From contig JACQDN010000059.1 of assembly GCA_016201105.1 (NCBI GenBank), forward strand, positions 1 to 64,000: a DNA stretch of 64,000 nucleotides, written 5' to 3'. The position numbers and the translations under genes were made by a program. Position 1 is the stretch's first letter. Each line of letters begins with the position of its first letter. This DNA comes from Pseudomonadota bacterium. GTDB taxonomy: Bacteria > Pseudomonadota > Alphaproteobacteria > Micropepsales > Micropepsaceae. Under the pieces are notes generated by a model. The model saw nothing but the letters and a program-made list of their open reading frames with translations. It was not told where the DNA came from and made no database searches. Of the stretch, positions 26,978 to 34,753 are shown in pieces.

Positions 26978-27338
26978 CCGCGCGCCGAACGGCGCCGCGC
27001 GGTCTTGGCGCCGACTTTCTTTTTCCGTGAAGTTGCAACCACTTGAGAGCTATTCCCCGCGTCTTTGCCGATGCCGCTTTGCGCCTCGCGCGGTTCTTCA
27101 ACACAAGCCCGGAGTTCTGGATGAACCTGCAGGCATGCACGATCTGACGAAGGCGCGACAGGAAAATGGCGGCACCATCGAACACGACAGGCGGCCGCGG
27201 GTGGTCTGAATTCACAGCATACGAGGAACACAGCGCCCGCTATCGGCCGTCCCGCGAATGCCCCTTGCGCAACACGGTATCGCGACCGCAATTTTCCCCT
27301 AGACGCGAACCAAGACTGCCACAAATGTTCGTCCCAGC
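26978..27338. other. Intergenic region, no gene recognised
   Basis: This 361-base divergent spacer separates the broken tetR from the glycolipid-binding gene. Apart from the possible lost N-terminal codons of tetR (26978-27042, minus strand) I see no gene, RNA or clear promoter. Confidence 0.5.
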
Positions 27339-27953
27339 ATGAGGATGTCCGGCATGAACAGCTTATCGACGAAGCGCGGCGTGCTGCGCCGCCTTGTATG
27401 GCGGCGCGTCTACGACGACAAATCGTTCGAGTTCTGCGAGGTGAAGCGCGCGGCGAACGGACTTGCGATCGCGGGACGGATCATCGCGGTGGCGGGCGAG
27501 AATCTCCCGGCGACCGTTTCTTACGAACTCCTATGCGCGCAGGATTTGAGCCGGTGCCGCTCCCTGCACCTCGAATGCGTGCTGGCGGGCGAAACCAGCA
27601 CGCTCGACCTTGAGACGGCGGGCGAAGACCGCTGGCGCAAGAACGGCGCAGCGGCTCCGGAACTCGACGGCTGCAGCGATCTCGATCTCGAATGGAGCCC
27701 CTCCACCAATACGTTTCCGATCCGCCGGCTTGGCGTTGCCGCCACCGAGCCGATGGCCATCAAAGCCGCCTGGGTGCGTCTGCCCGGCCTGGCCGTGGAA
27801 GCGGTGACGCAGAGCTACGAACGGCTTGGCCCCACGCGCGTGCGCTATGCGGTCAAGGCAACCGGCTTCGAAGCGGAGATTGACGTCGACGACCTTGGCT
27901 TGCCGATAACCTATCAACGCATCTGGACAAGGATTGCCGAATGGAACCCCTGA
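27339..27953 (+). CDS. Putative glycolipid-binding family protein
   Basis: The 204-residue product matches the putative glycolipid-binding family (formerly DUF1089, PA1994-like). Visible landmarks are VWRRVYDDKSFEFCEVKR near the start, LDGCSDLDLEWSPSTNTFPIRRL in the middle, AAWVRLPGLAVEAVTQSYERL and the C-terminal LGLPITYQRIWTRI. There is no signal peptide, so it is cytoplasmic. Starts at 27339 or at an ATG four codons later (27354) are possible. Its 3' end overlaps the next gene by 13 bases. Confidence 0.85.
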   Translation: MRMSGMNSLSTKRGVLRRLVWRRVYDDKSFEFCEVKRAANGLAIAGRIIAVAGENLPATVSYELLCAQDLSRCRSLHLECVLAGETSTLDLETAGEDRWRKNGAAAPELDGCSDLDLEWSPSTNTFPIRRLGVAATEPMAIKAAWVRLPGLAVEAVTQSYERLGPTRVRYAVKATGFEAEIDVDDLGLPITYQRIWTRIAEWNP

Positions 27954-28549
27954 CAAATTTTCGTGCCGTCGTTCTTTCGTCGATCTTTGCAGCCCTCGGA
28001 GTCTTTGCCGTGACCAACGCCTCTGCCGATGCCGCCGGCGATTTCGCCCACGCGCTGATCTCGTCCCAGCGATCGCCGGAGATCAGAGCGGACGAGGACA
28101 TTTATGCCAGCTTGCTCGGCGCTTGGGACGTCGAGGTTCGCGATCGCAAGGACGATGGATCGTACCGGCAAAGCCGAGGCGAATGGTTGTTCGCCCGCAC
28201 ACTCGAAGGCCGTGCCGTCCAGGACGTATGGATTTCCCCACCACGCAGCGAACGCCGCGCCGGCATGGACCGGTTCGCCAACCGCTACGGCAACAGCCTG
28301 CGAACATTCGACCCCAATACCAGGCATTGGCAGGTGGTGTGGCTCAACCCGGTTTCCGGCGCTTTCAATGTCCTGGCCGGCCGCCGCGAAAACGGCCAGC
28401 TTATCCAGGAGGGCACTGCCAACGGCCAGCACATCCGCTGGACATTCGTCGAGATCAAGACTTCAACGTTTCATTGGAAGGGCGAAACGCTTCTACCGGA
28501 CGGGACGTGGCGGCTCGACGCCGAGTTCAACGGCCGAAGGCATCGCTGA
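27941..28549 (+). CDS. Exported protein paralogous to 30389-31039
   Basis: The 202-residue product has a Sec signal peptide (core VLSSIFAALGVFAV, cleavage near NASADA at about 29). The mature part begins LLGAWDVEVRDR and has EGRAVQDVWIS, RHWQVVWLNPVSG and TFHWKGETLLPDGTWRL; the same four blocks occur in the protein encoded at 30389-31039. This suggests a lipocalin-like/DUF1579-like beta barrel for small molecules. It overlaps the glycolipid-binding gene by 13 bases. Exact function unknown. Confidence 0.72.
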   Translation: MEPLTNFRAVVLSSIFAALGVFAVTNASADAAGDFAHALISSQRSPEIRADEDIYASLLGAWDVEVRDRKDDGSYRQSRGEWLFARTLEGRAVQDVWISPPRSERRAGMDRFANRYGNSLRTFDPNTRHWQVVWLNPVSGAFNVLAGRRENGQLIQEGTANGQHIRWTFVEIKTSTFHWKGETLLPDGTWRLDAEFNGRRHR

Positions 28550-28572
28550 GTCCGTTTCAGCGAGGAGTGGGA

Positions 28573-29334
28573 ATGCGCGTTACCGTTTGTCAGCTTGCCA
28601 ACGAGCGCCAAACCTTCGCGGCCGATTGGTCCGCGCTTTGCGCCCATGTGCGCCAGGAGCGTAGCGAGCTGGTTGTGCTCCCCGAAATGCCCTTCTCGGT
28701 TTGGTTCGCGGCGGTGCGCGAATTTGCCCAGCGCGATTGGAGCGCAGCCGTCGCTGCGCATACGTCTTGGGAAAGCCGGCTCGACGAAATGGCGGCGACG
28801 GTCCTGGGCACGCGGCCGGTCGACCGCAATCGCCGGCGCCTGAACGAAGCATTTGTCGCCGCGGCGGACGGACTGAGCGCCGCCCATTACAAGCGCTATT
28901 TGCCAGACGAAGATGGTTTCTGGGAGGCTTCCTGGTACGAGCGCGGCGACGGCTCATTCGTTCCGGTGGACGCGGCGGGCACCAAAATCGGATTTCAGAT
29001 CTGCACCGAGTTGTGGATGCTGGACCGGTCCCGGCAATATGGCCTGCAAGGGGTCGAGATTATCGCCGTTCCGCGCGCAACGCCTGAATCGAGCCGCGAG
29101 CGCTGGCTGGTCGGCGGGCGCGCCGCGGCCATCGTCGCGGGTGCCTATTGTCTGTCATCGAACCGCAGCGGTGACAGCGGCACGGGCTTTCGCTTCGCCG
29201 GACAGGGCTGGATCGTCGATCCCAATGGAGATGTCCTGGCGCTCACCTCAGAAGACCAGCCCTTTGTCACGCGCGACATCGACCTGCAGAGCGCGGTGGA
29301 CGCGAAGTCGACTTATCCGCGCTATGTCCGCTGA
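28573..29334 (+). CDS. Carbon-nitrogen hydrolase (nitrilase superfamily)
   Basis: The 253-residue protein has the Glu-Lys-Cys triad of the nitrilase superfamily: Glu38 in VLPEMPF, Lys107 in HYKRYLP and Cys144 in QICTELW. Family members hydrolyse nitriles, amides or carbamoyl groups; the Thr/Glu after Cys is not diagnostic for a subgroup. GAGGAG upstream supports ATG 28573. It lies 23 bases after the exported-protein gene and is in the same transcript. Confidence 0.88.
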   Translation: MRVTVCQLANERQTFAADWSALCAHVRQERSELVVLPEMPFSVWFAAVREFAQRDWSAAVAAHTSWESRLDEMAATVLGTRPVDRNRRRLNEAFVAAADGLSAAHYKRYLPDEDGFWEASWYERGDGSFVPVDAAGTKIGFQICTELWMLDRSRQYGLQGVEIIAVPRATPESSRERWLVGGRAAAIVAGAYCLSSNRSGDSGTGFRFAGQGWIVDPNGDVLALTSEDQPFVTRDIDLQSAVDAKSTYPRYVR

Positions 29335-29486
29335 GCGCCGGACCAGGCGCGCCGTCGCCGCGCGAACCGAACCTCGCGCAAACGTGCTTGCCGTCGGCAC
29401 GGCGAACAGTGACGGCATCAAAGCCTTCGCTTAAACTTCGGCGCCGATCTTGCGAGGATCGAAGTGTTGCGCTGGAGAAGATCGCC

Positions 29487-30380
29487 GTGGCCAATTCGGC
29501 TCAAATCGTCGCCCGGGCGGTGCAAAACCGCCGTCTTGGCGGCCAGCCCGGCGGTGCAACGTTAACGACGATCGCGCAAGGCGACGGCTGGGGGATCGCC
29601 GATATCGTCTGCTCGGCAGGGCCGTGCGACGCGCGCGCCGAAGAGCAGCATCAGCACGTATCCCTTGCGCTCGTCGTGGCGGGCGCTTTCACCTATCGAA
29701 ACAGCGCAGGCCGGGCAAACCTGCAATCGGGCTCCATCCTGCTGGGCAGCGTGGGCGCCTGCTTCAGCTGCGGTCACGAGCACGGCGAAGGCGATCGCTG
29801 CATCGCCTTGAAATTCGCTCCGGCCGCCTATGAGCAGATGCTGTCGTTGCTCGCCGGACCCGCGACGCGGATGTCCTTTGCGAATGCCGCGCTGCCGGCA
29901 TGCCGGGAAACTTTTTCCTTGTTCGCCGAAGCCGAAGCGTTCGCGGCGGCGAGCAGCCTGCACGAACCGCATGAATTCGCTCTTCGTGTCGTATCGCGCG
30001 TGATTTCGATCCTGGGCGAACGTCGCGGCCGCGATCCGGCGCCAACCGCGACACAGGCGCGGGCGATCAGCGCCATCGCCCGTCTCGTCGAGGAAAATCC
30101 CGGTTCGGAGGCCTCGCTCAAGACGCTTGCCGCCAAGGCCGGCATGAGTCCGTTTCACTTCATCCGGTGTTTCAAGCGCGTGATCGGTATGACGCCGCAC
30201 GCCTTCGTTCGGGCAACGCGCCTGCGCGAAGCGGCGCGTTTGCTTCGCGATCCGCGCCTTTCGATCGCGACCATCGCTTTTGAGGCCGGGTTCCAGGATC
30301 TCTCCGTCTTCAACGCAGCCTTTCGCCAGGCTTTCCAAATGACGCCGCGAACGCTGCGCGGTTCGTTGTCGCGCGGCTGA
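29487..30380 (+). CDS. AraC family transcriptional regulator
   Basis: The 297-residue regulator has an N-terminal sensor half (cupin-like, with HQHVSLALVV, SGSILLGSVG and a Cys-His-rich SCGHEHGEGDRC stretch near 95-110) and a C-terminal AraC HTH: LAAKAGMSPFHFIRCFKRVIGMTP and IAFEAGFQDLSVFNAAFRQAF. The Cys/His cluster could bind metal. GTG 29487 with GGAGA about nine bases upstream is a better start than longer ones that give a basic, low-quality extension. It presumably controls the surrounding cassette. Confidence 0.88.
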   Translation: MANSAQIVARAVQNRRLGGQPGGATLTTIAQGDGWGIADIVCSAGPCDARAEEQHQHVSLALVVAGAFTYRNSAGRANLQSGSILLGSVGACFSCGHEHGEGDRCIALKFAPAAYEQMLSLLAGPATRMSFANAALPACRETFSLFAEAEAFAAASSLHEPHEFALRVVSRVISILGERRGRDPAPTATQARAISAIARLVEENPGSEASLKTLAAKAGMSPFHFIRCFKRVIGMTPHAFVRATRLREAARLLRDPRLSIATIAFEAGFQDLSVFNAAFRQAFQMTPRTLRGSLSRG

Positions 30381-30388
30381 TCCTTTGC

Positions 30389-31039
30389 TCACGCCGCGCG
30401 CTTTGGGCGCCGCATGTGGTGAAGTTCCTGAAGCCGCCAGGTCGCACCGTTGTCGGTGGAATACTCTCCGCGCCAGGTGAACGAGGTGTCCGTAATGTCG
30501 TCGATCGACCAGCGCAGAAGCGAGCCGTCGCTATCGGTGCCGTGCAGCACGATCGCGTCGCCGTCGGACTTTCCAGACAGGCGGATCACAGATTGCGCCA
30601 TGGGTGAGATCCAGGTGACCTGCCACAGGCCCTTCGCCGCATCGAAGAAGCGCACGGACGTGCCGACAAAGCGCTCCGACCGCGGTTTGTTGGCCGGATA
30701 TCCGATCCAGATGTCTTGCAGCGCACGCCCGTCCAGGATCCAGCCGAAAATCAATTGGCCGGGACTATGGTTCGCCGCGCCGTCGGCGGCGTAGATGGTG
30801 GAGTCGCAATCCCAGGTGCCGACGAAGCGATCGAACAGATCGGCATCGGGGCTGTCCGCTCTGGAAACATTCGGCCCCGCAGCGCGCAGTTCGGAAATCA
30901 TATCCCAGCGCGGATCGCGGCTTGCAAAATCCCCGCGCGGCTCCTTCGCGACCGCGCCGCCCAGAAGAGCGGCCGACGCGGCACTCGCCGCCATCGCGCT
31001 TCCGGCAAGTATCAAACCACGACGCGCTATCGGTTCCAT
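30389..31039 (-). CDS. Tat-type exported protein, paralog of 27941-28549
   Basis: The 216-residue protein begins with a signal peptide bearing two arginines (IARRGLILAGSAMAASAASA), Tat-like though not the full motif. The mature domain has FVGTWDCDSTIY, DGRALQDIWIGYP, GLWQVTWISP and TSFTWRGEYSTDNGATWRL, parallel to the paralog three genes away. It is convergent with the AraC gene, eight bases apart. The start ATG at 31039 has GGAG about nine bases upstream. Function unknown; a lipocalin-like fold is inferred. Confidence 0.72.
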   Translation of the reverse strand: MEPIARRGLILAGSAMAASAASAALLGGAVAKEPRGDFASRDPRWDMISELRAAGPNVSRADSPDADLFDRFVGTWDCDSTIYAADGAANHSPGQLIFGWILDGRALQDIWIGYPANKPRSERFVGTSVRFFDAAKGLWQVTWISPMAQSVIRLSGKSDGDAIVLHGTDSDGSLLRWSIDDITDTSFTWRGEYSTDNGATWRLQELHHMRRPKRAA

Positions 31040-31375
31040 CGGACAATCTCCGTTTTCAAAACAGGCGCCAGAATTCGCCGAACGTTGCATGAGGTCTAGG
31101 CGAAAATTGCTCTCACGGCAGCCGGTGGCGGCGGACGCGCGCGGCCTGGACGAGCGATCTTGCGCAGGAGTCGGAAGCGTTCGCAGTCATTAGCTGCGGC
31201 CGACCACAGCGCTCTTGTCCCGGGCGACGAAAGCGCCCGCGGGTCCGGCGGCAGAAGCGGCGAGAAGCGGCAACAACGCCTTTCACGCCGTTCGATAAAG
31301 CGTTTCAGCCCATCGTGCAGGCCTGGATTAAGCCGCTATAGTTCTTGCCGCTCGCGGCCGGAAGGAAAGCCAACG
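31040..31375. other. Divergent intergenic region, nothing recognised
   Basis: 336 bases separate the minus-strand exported-protein gene from the dehydratase gene. They must contain both promoters, but I see no convincing sigma-70, EcfG or operator sequence and no RNA gene. Confidence 0.5.
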
Positions 31376-32353
31376 ATGCCCACGACACTCGAACCCGTCC
31401 GCCCCATCGCGCTGGCCGAAATCCGCGACGCGCGGACGCGCATCGCAGATACCATCGTGCGCACGCCGCTCATTCGCCTGCCATTGGGACCGAACGCGCC
31501 GGACATAAGGCTGAAGCTCGAAAACCTGCAACCGATCAACGCCTACAAATTGCGCGGCGCCGCCAATGCGGTGGCGATGCTGTCGGAGGCCGAGCGCAAA
31601 CGCGGGGTGTGGACAATCAGCGCCGGCAATGCCGGACAAGGTGTGGCCTATGCGGCGCGGGCGGCCGGCGTGCCGTGCACGGTCGTCGTCATCGAGACGG
31701 CGCCCGAGGCGAAGAAAGAGCGCATGCGGGCGCTGGGCGCGAAACTGATCGAGGTTCCTTACGAGGTTGCGTGGAAAGCACTCGATGACCGTTCCTATCC
31801 CGGCGCGGAAGGGACATTCATCCATCCCTTTGACGATCACAATTTCATCGCCGGCCACGCGACGATGGGCCTGGAGATTCTTGAAGACGCGCCGGACACG
31901 GCGGCGGTGATCGCAGGTATCGGCGGCGGCGGGCTTGTCGTCGGCGTCGGCAGCGCCATCAAGGCGCTAAAGCCCGGCGTGAAGATCTTCGGTGCCGAGC
32001 CGGAGACGGCCGCGCCCACCGCGCTCTCCTATCAGATGGGATCGCCGCAAAAATTCACCACCTGGCAAGCCTCCTTCGTCGACGGCGCCGGCGGACAAAG
32101 CATGTTCCCGCGGATGTGGGAGCGCATGAAGCCGCTGGTCGACGCGATCATCGTCGTCAGTCTGGAAGAGACGCGCAATGCGATGCGGCTGATGGCGGAA
32201 AAAACCCGCGTGATTTCCGAAGGCGCAGGCGCCCTGCCTCTCGCGGCCGCCCTGACGGGCAAAGCGGGCCCAGGTCCCATCGTCGCCATCGTGTCGGGCG
32301 GCAATATCGATCTGAAGAAGTTTTGCGAGCTGATCGGTTCGGCGGTTGGTTGA
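31376..32353 (+). CDS. Threonine/serine dehydratase (PLP)
   Basis: The 325-residue fold-type II PLP enzyme has the Schiff-base Lys58 in NAYKLRGA, SAGNAGQGVA for the substrate carboxylate, and the glycine loop GIGGGGLVVGV around 182-192. It lacks the C-terminal ACT domain of biosynthetic IlvA, so it is a catabolic-type threonine/serine dehydratase or a serine racemase; SAGNAGQG (instead of SSGNHAQG) departs from the standard motif. GGAAGGA lies about nine bases before ATG 31376. Confidence 0.88.
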   Translation: MPTTLEPVRPIALAEIRDARTRIADTIVRTPLIRLPLGPNAPDIRLKLENLQPINAYKLRGAANAVAMLSEAERKRGVWTISAGNAGQGVAYAARAAGVPCTVVVIETAPEAKKERMRALGAKLIEVPYEVAWKALDDRSYPGAEGTFIHPFDDHNFIAGHATMGLEILEDAPDTAAVIAGIGGGGLVVGVGSAIKALKPGVKIFGAEPETAAPTALSYQMGSPQKFTTWQASFVDGAGGQSMFPRMWERMKPLVDAIIVVSLEETRNAMRLMAEKTRVISEGAGALPLAAALTGKAGPGPIVAIVSGGNIDLKKFCELIGSAVG

Positions 32354-32371
32354 GCACTTGTCGAATCGTCC

Positions 32372-32397
32372 ATCATCTCCCCTTGTGGAGAGATGAT
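32372..32397. terminator. Hairpin between convergent genes
   Basis: ATCATCTCC and GGAGAGATGAT form an imperfect stem around CCTTGT, located between the stop codons at 32353 and 32415. No long T-run is present. It also resembles the CTCCCC-CAAGG/GTGG half of the dispersed palindromes seen elsewhere in the window. Confidence 0.5.
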
Positions 32398-32414
32398 TGC
32401 GCCGGCGTCGAAAA

Positions 32415-32813
32415 TCAAAACCGGCCACATTGGTAGAGCGCGGTCGCTGCGTCCCCGATCCCTGTATCCTCATCCTTCGACTGCTCCTCCGGATGGGCCT
32501 TAAGCCAGGCCACCACTGCATCTTCGAAGGCTTCGAAATCTCTTAGGAGGGCGCGCTTGTCTTTGAGGGCTTCTTCCGTGATGGGGAAACAGAGTACCGG
32601 GGTGCCAGGCGCTTTGTAGCCCATGTTGATCTGAGCTTCGACACCCCAGGCCATAAAAGAACCAATCCGTCGTTGGCAGTCCTGTACCTTGGTCTTCTGA
32701 TCCTCAGAGACGCACGCGGCAAGCAAGTCTTTGACTGTGGGCTTCGCAGTCGATTGAGCATGAGCACCGCTGAGTGTCACGGTCGCTAAAGCCACGGCTG
32801 CGATAGCTCGCAT
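32415..32813 (-). CDS. Rap1a/Tai-like exported protein
   Basis: The 132-residue product has a short signal peptide (cleavage near AHA-QS at 19). Three Cys residues (about 34, 46 and 75) plus one near the C-terminus, together with LLAACVSED, CQRRIGSFMAWG, CFPITEEAL and AWLKAHPEE, match the Rap1a/Tai immunity-protein pattern; such proteins neutralise type VI amidase effectors or are free-standing relatives. No effector is beside it. Base composition is lower in GC than most of the window, like the next gene. Confidence 0.7.
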   Translation of the reverse strand: MRAIAAVALATVTLSGAHAQSTAKPTVKDLLAACVSEDQKTKVQDCQRRIGSFMAWGVEAQINMGYKAPGTPVLCFPITEEALKDKRALLRDFEAFEDAVVAWLKAHPEEQSKDEDTGIGDAATALYQCGRF

Positions 32814-32839
32814 TTCTCAGTCCTTCCACCCACCGTCGA

Positions 32840-33727
32840 TCACCGAAGTACAACCGTACGATTGCCAAACTCAAACACGCGATGTTCCGCATGCCATTGC
32901 ACGGCGCGATTGAGCACGACGCTTTCGATCTCATTCCCGAGCGTGGTCAGCTGCTCTGGACCCATTGTGTGATCCACCCGTTCCACCGCTTGTTCAATGA
33001 TAGGCCCCTCATCGAGATCAGCATTCACATAGTGCGCGGTCGCGCCGATCAGTTTGACCCCACGCGCATAAGCTTGATGATAAGGTCTTACGCCTTTAAA
33101 ACCCGGCAGAAAGGAGTGATGGATATTTATTGCACGGCCGGCGAGTCGATTGCAGGCCCCGTCGGTCAATATTTGCATATAGCGGGCAAGAACCAAGAGA
33201 TCGGCGTCCAGGTTGTCGAACAATGCAAGCAGTAGCGCTTCCTGTTCTTCCTTTTGTCCAAGCGCGATCGGAAGATGGTGGAACGGCAGCCCATACCACT
33301 CCACAAGCCTACACTGGGTCTCGTGATTGGACACTACGCCTACGATCTCTACGGGAAGTGTCCCCGTTTCCCATCGATGCAGGAGGCTCTTCAGACAATG
33401 ACCGTGCTTCGATACTGCAACCAACACTCGCGATCGTCTGCCAGCATCGTGAATCTGCCAATTCATTCCAAACCGTCTGCCAACAACTTCAAAATCTCGC
33501 GATAGTTCGTTTATCTCGAGTGACCGTTCGTCATTCGATTGGAACACAATCCGCAACACCGTGCTGTTTGAAACCGGCTCACGGTAGTGATGTGCTTCAG
33601 TGATAAGGGCGCCGTGCTGTGCCAACTCTCTCGTAACCGACGCAACAATACCTACGGTATCGGCACAGGAAAGCGTGAGGATGAAACTCTGCTTGGCATC
33701 AATCCGTTCAATCATTTTCAAACTCAC
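32840..33727 (-). CDS. purU: Formyltetrahydrofolate deformylase PurU
   Basis: The 295-residue enzyme releases formate from 10-formyl-THF, balancing one-carbon pools and feeding PurT. It has an N-terminal ACT domain (LTLSCADTVGIVASVTRELA) and a formyltransferase domain with the catalytic NIHHSFLPGFKG and the later HYVNADLDEGPIIEQ. Length is normal. GC content is visibly lower (about 53-55 percent in sampled lines) than in neighbours, suggesting transfer. It lies 26 bases upstream of the Rap1a-like gene. Confidence 0.95.
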   Translation of the reverse strand: MSLKMIERIDAKQSFILTLSCADTVGIVASVTRELAQHGALITEAHHYREPVSNSTVLRIVFQSNDERSLEINELSRDFEVVGRRFGMNWQIHDAGRRSRVLVAVSKHGHCLKSLLHRWETGTLPVEIVGVVSNHETQCRLVEWYGLPFHHLPIALGQKEEQEALLLALFDNLDADLLVLARYMQILTDGACNRLAGRAINIHHSFLPGFKGVRPYHQAYARGVKLIGATAHYVNADLDEGPIIEQAVERVDHTMGPEQLTTLGNEIESVVLNRAVQWHAEHRVFEFGNRTVVLR

Positions 33728-33786
33728 CCAAATTCCCGTTCAACGATATTGCTCGAAGTCCACGCGCAGGACCAGCCGGCGCGCGG

Positions 33787-33964
33787 AGTAGATAGGTCTG
33801 GGAAGATTTGCGACAACGATAGGAGGTCGAAAACTTCGCAGCGTCGTTTCCACCCTCCCCTGGGAGGGTGGAAAATTCGCGCGTAGCGAGAATTTTCGGG
33901 GAGGATGTGGAAGGAGGTATACCTTTGCGCATCCTCCCCGAAGCGCTTCGCGCGAGGGAGGGTT
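33787..33964. repeat. Dispersed palindromic element with conserved head
   Basis: A head (33787-33825; TAGATAGGT-C-GGGAAGATTTG) is followed by hairpins 33850-33871 (CCACCCTCCC/GGGAGGGTGG), 33871-33897 (GAAAATTCGC/GCGAGAATTTTC) and the pair GGGGAGGATG/CATCCTCCCC. The same head, nearly identical over some 35 bases, precedes a comparable palindrome at 62311-62494. Nothing else is seen in the 33728-34007 gap. Confidence 0.75.
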
Positions 33965-34007
33965 GTAGCTGGATCTGCGGTGTAGCGAAGGGACGTTCGA
34001 CCGCCGA

Positions 34008-34361
34008 CTATTTGCCGGCTGCGGCCTGCAATTCTTTCGGATGAGCCTTGTTGTAGGCGCCAACCGCGTCGTTGAACTTCTTGCCGAGGAGCACCTTTTC
34101 CTGCTGGTTCTCCGAAATCAGCCGCATCGCTTGAGGTTCGAACGAGCTGTCGCCGCCCTGCGCTTTCATCAGGCACGTCTGATAGACATCCGACGCCGCG
34201 ATGAAGCTCACGACGTCTCCACGTAGCGTGACCATGTCTTGCACCGTCGCACTGGGTGCAACCGAAACCTCCGGCATATAGGGCTGATTGCAGCGCTCGC
34301 TTGCGGCGGCCGGCAAGGTCGTAGCAACGAACGCAGCCACAACAACAAATACACGCCTCAT
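34008..34361 (-). CDS. Small exported protein, unknown family
   Basis: The 117-residue product has a clear Sec signal peptide (RRVFVVVAAFVATTLPAAA, cleavage near 20) and a helical, soluble mature part with two Cys residues (about 24 and 63) and DVVSFIAASDVYQTCLM. It should be periplasmic. I recognise no family. It stands alone between a palindromic repeat and the chemotaxis operon. Confidence 0.65.
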   Translation of the reverse strand: MRRVFVVVAAFVATTLPAAASERCNQPYMPEVSVAPSATVQDMVTLRGDVVSFIAASDVYQTCLMKAQGGDSSFEPQAMRLISENQQEKVLLGKKFNDAVGAYNKAHPKELQAAAGK

Positions 34362-34753
34362 GAGCCGATACTCCCGTTAACATGTCCGTCTCCGTCGGAA
34401 ACCGACGGCGAGGAAGCGCCTACAGACTAGAGGTCAGACTTTAAGATTTTCTAATTTTCCGGATTCGTGCCCGATGGAACTTCACACATCGAGCCGGTCG
34501 ACCCGGCGATCGTTAACCGTAATACCGTTCCCAAATCCGCCGAATTCTGCGGCTCCATGGCTCGGGTTTCCCGCCTTCGACGCGACATGCGCGATGCGCC
34601 CTACTTCGGCGCAGCCGCCGACAATACGACCTTAACCTTAGCTTCTTATCATCAGGGCTGCACTCGGCAGATGCGAACCCCGGGTCGTCCGGCATTCGAT
34701 CCCACGTGCTCGTCACGCCGGCGTCAGCCGGCAAGGCATTGGAACAAGAAACG
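34362..34753. other. Intergenic region upstream of the chemotaxis operon
   Basis: This 392-base stretch holds the promoter region of the operon. Two TTAA-N7 half-site-like elements, TTAA-GATTTTC-TAAT (34441-34455) and TTAA-CCTTAGC-TTCT (34632-34646), resemble CtrA boxes but neither is a perfect match. A small hairpin GCCGGC...GCCGGC lies at 34717-34732. No gene is recognised. Confidence 0.4.
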
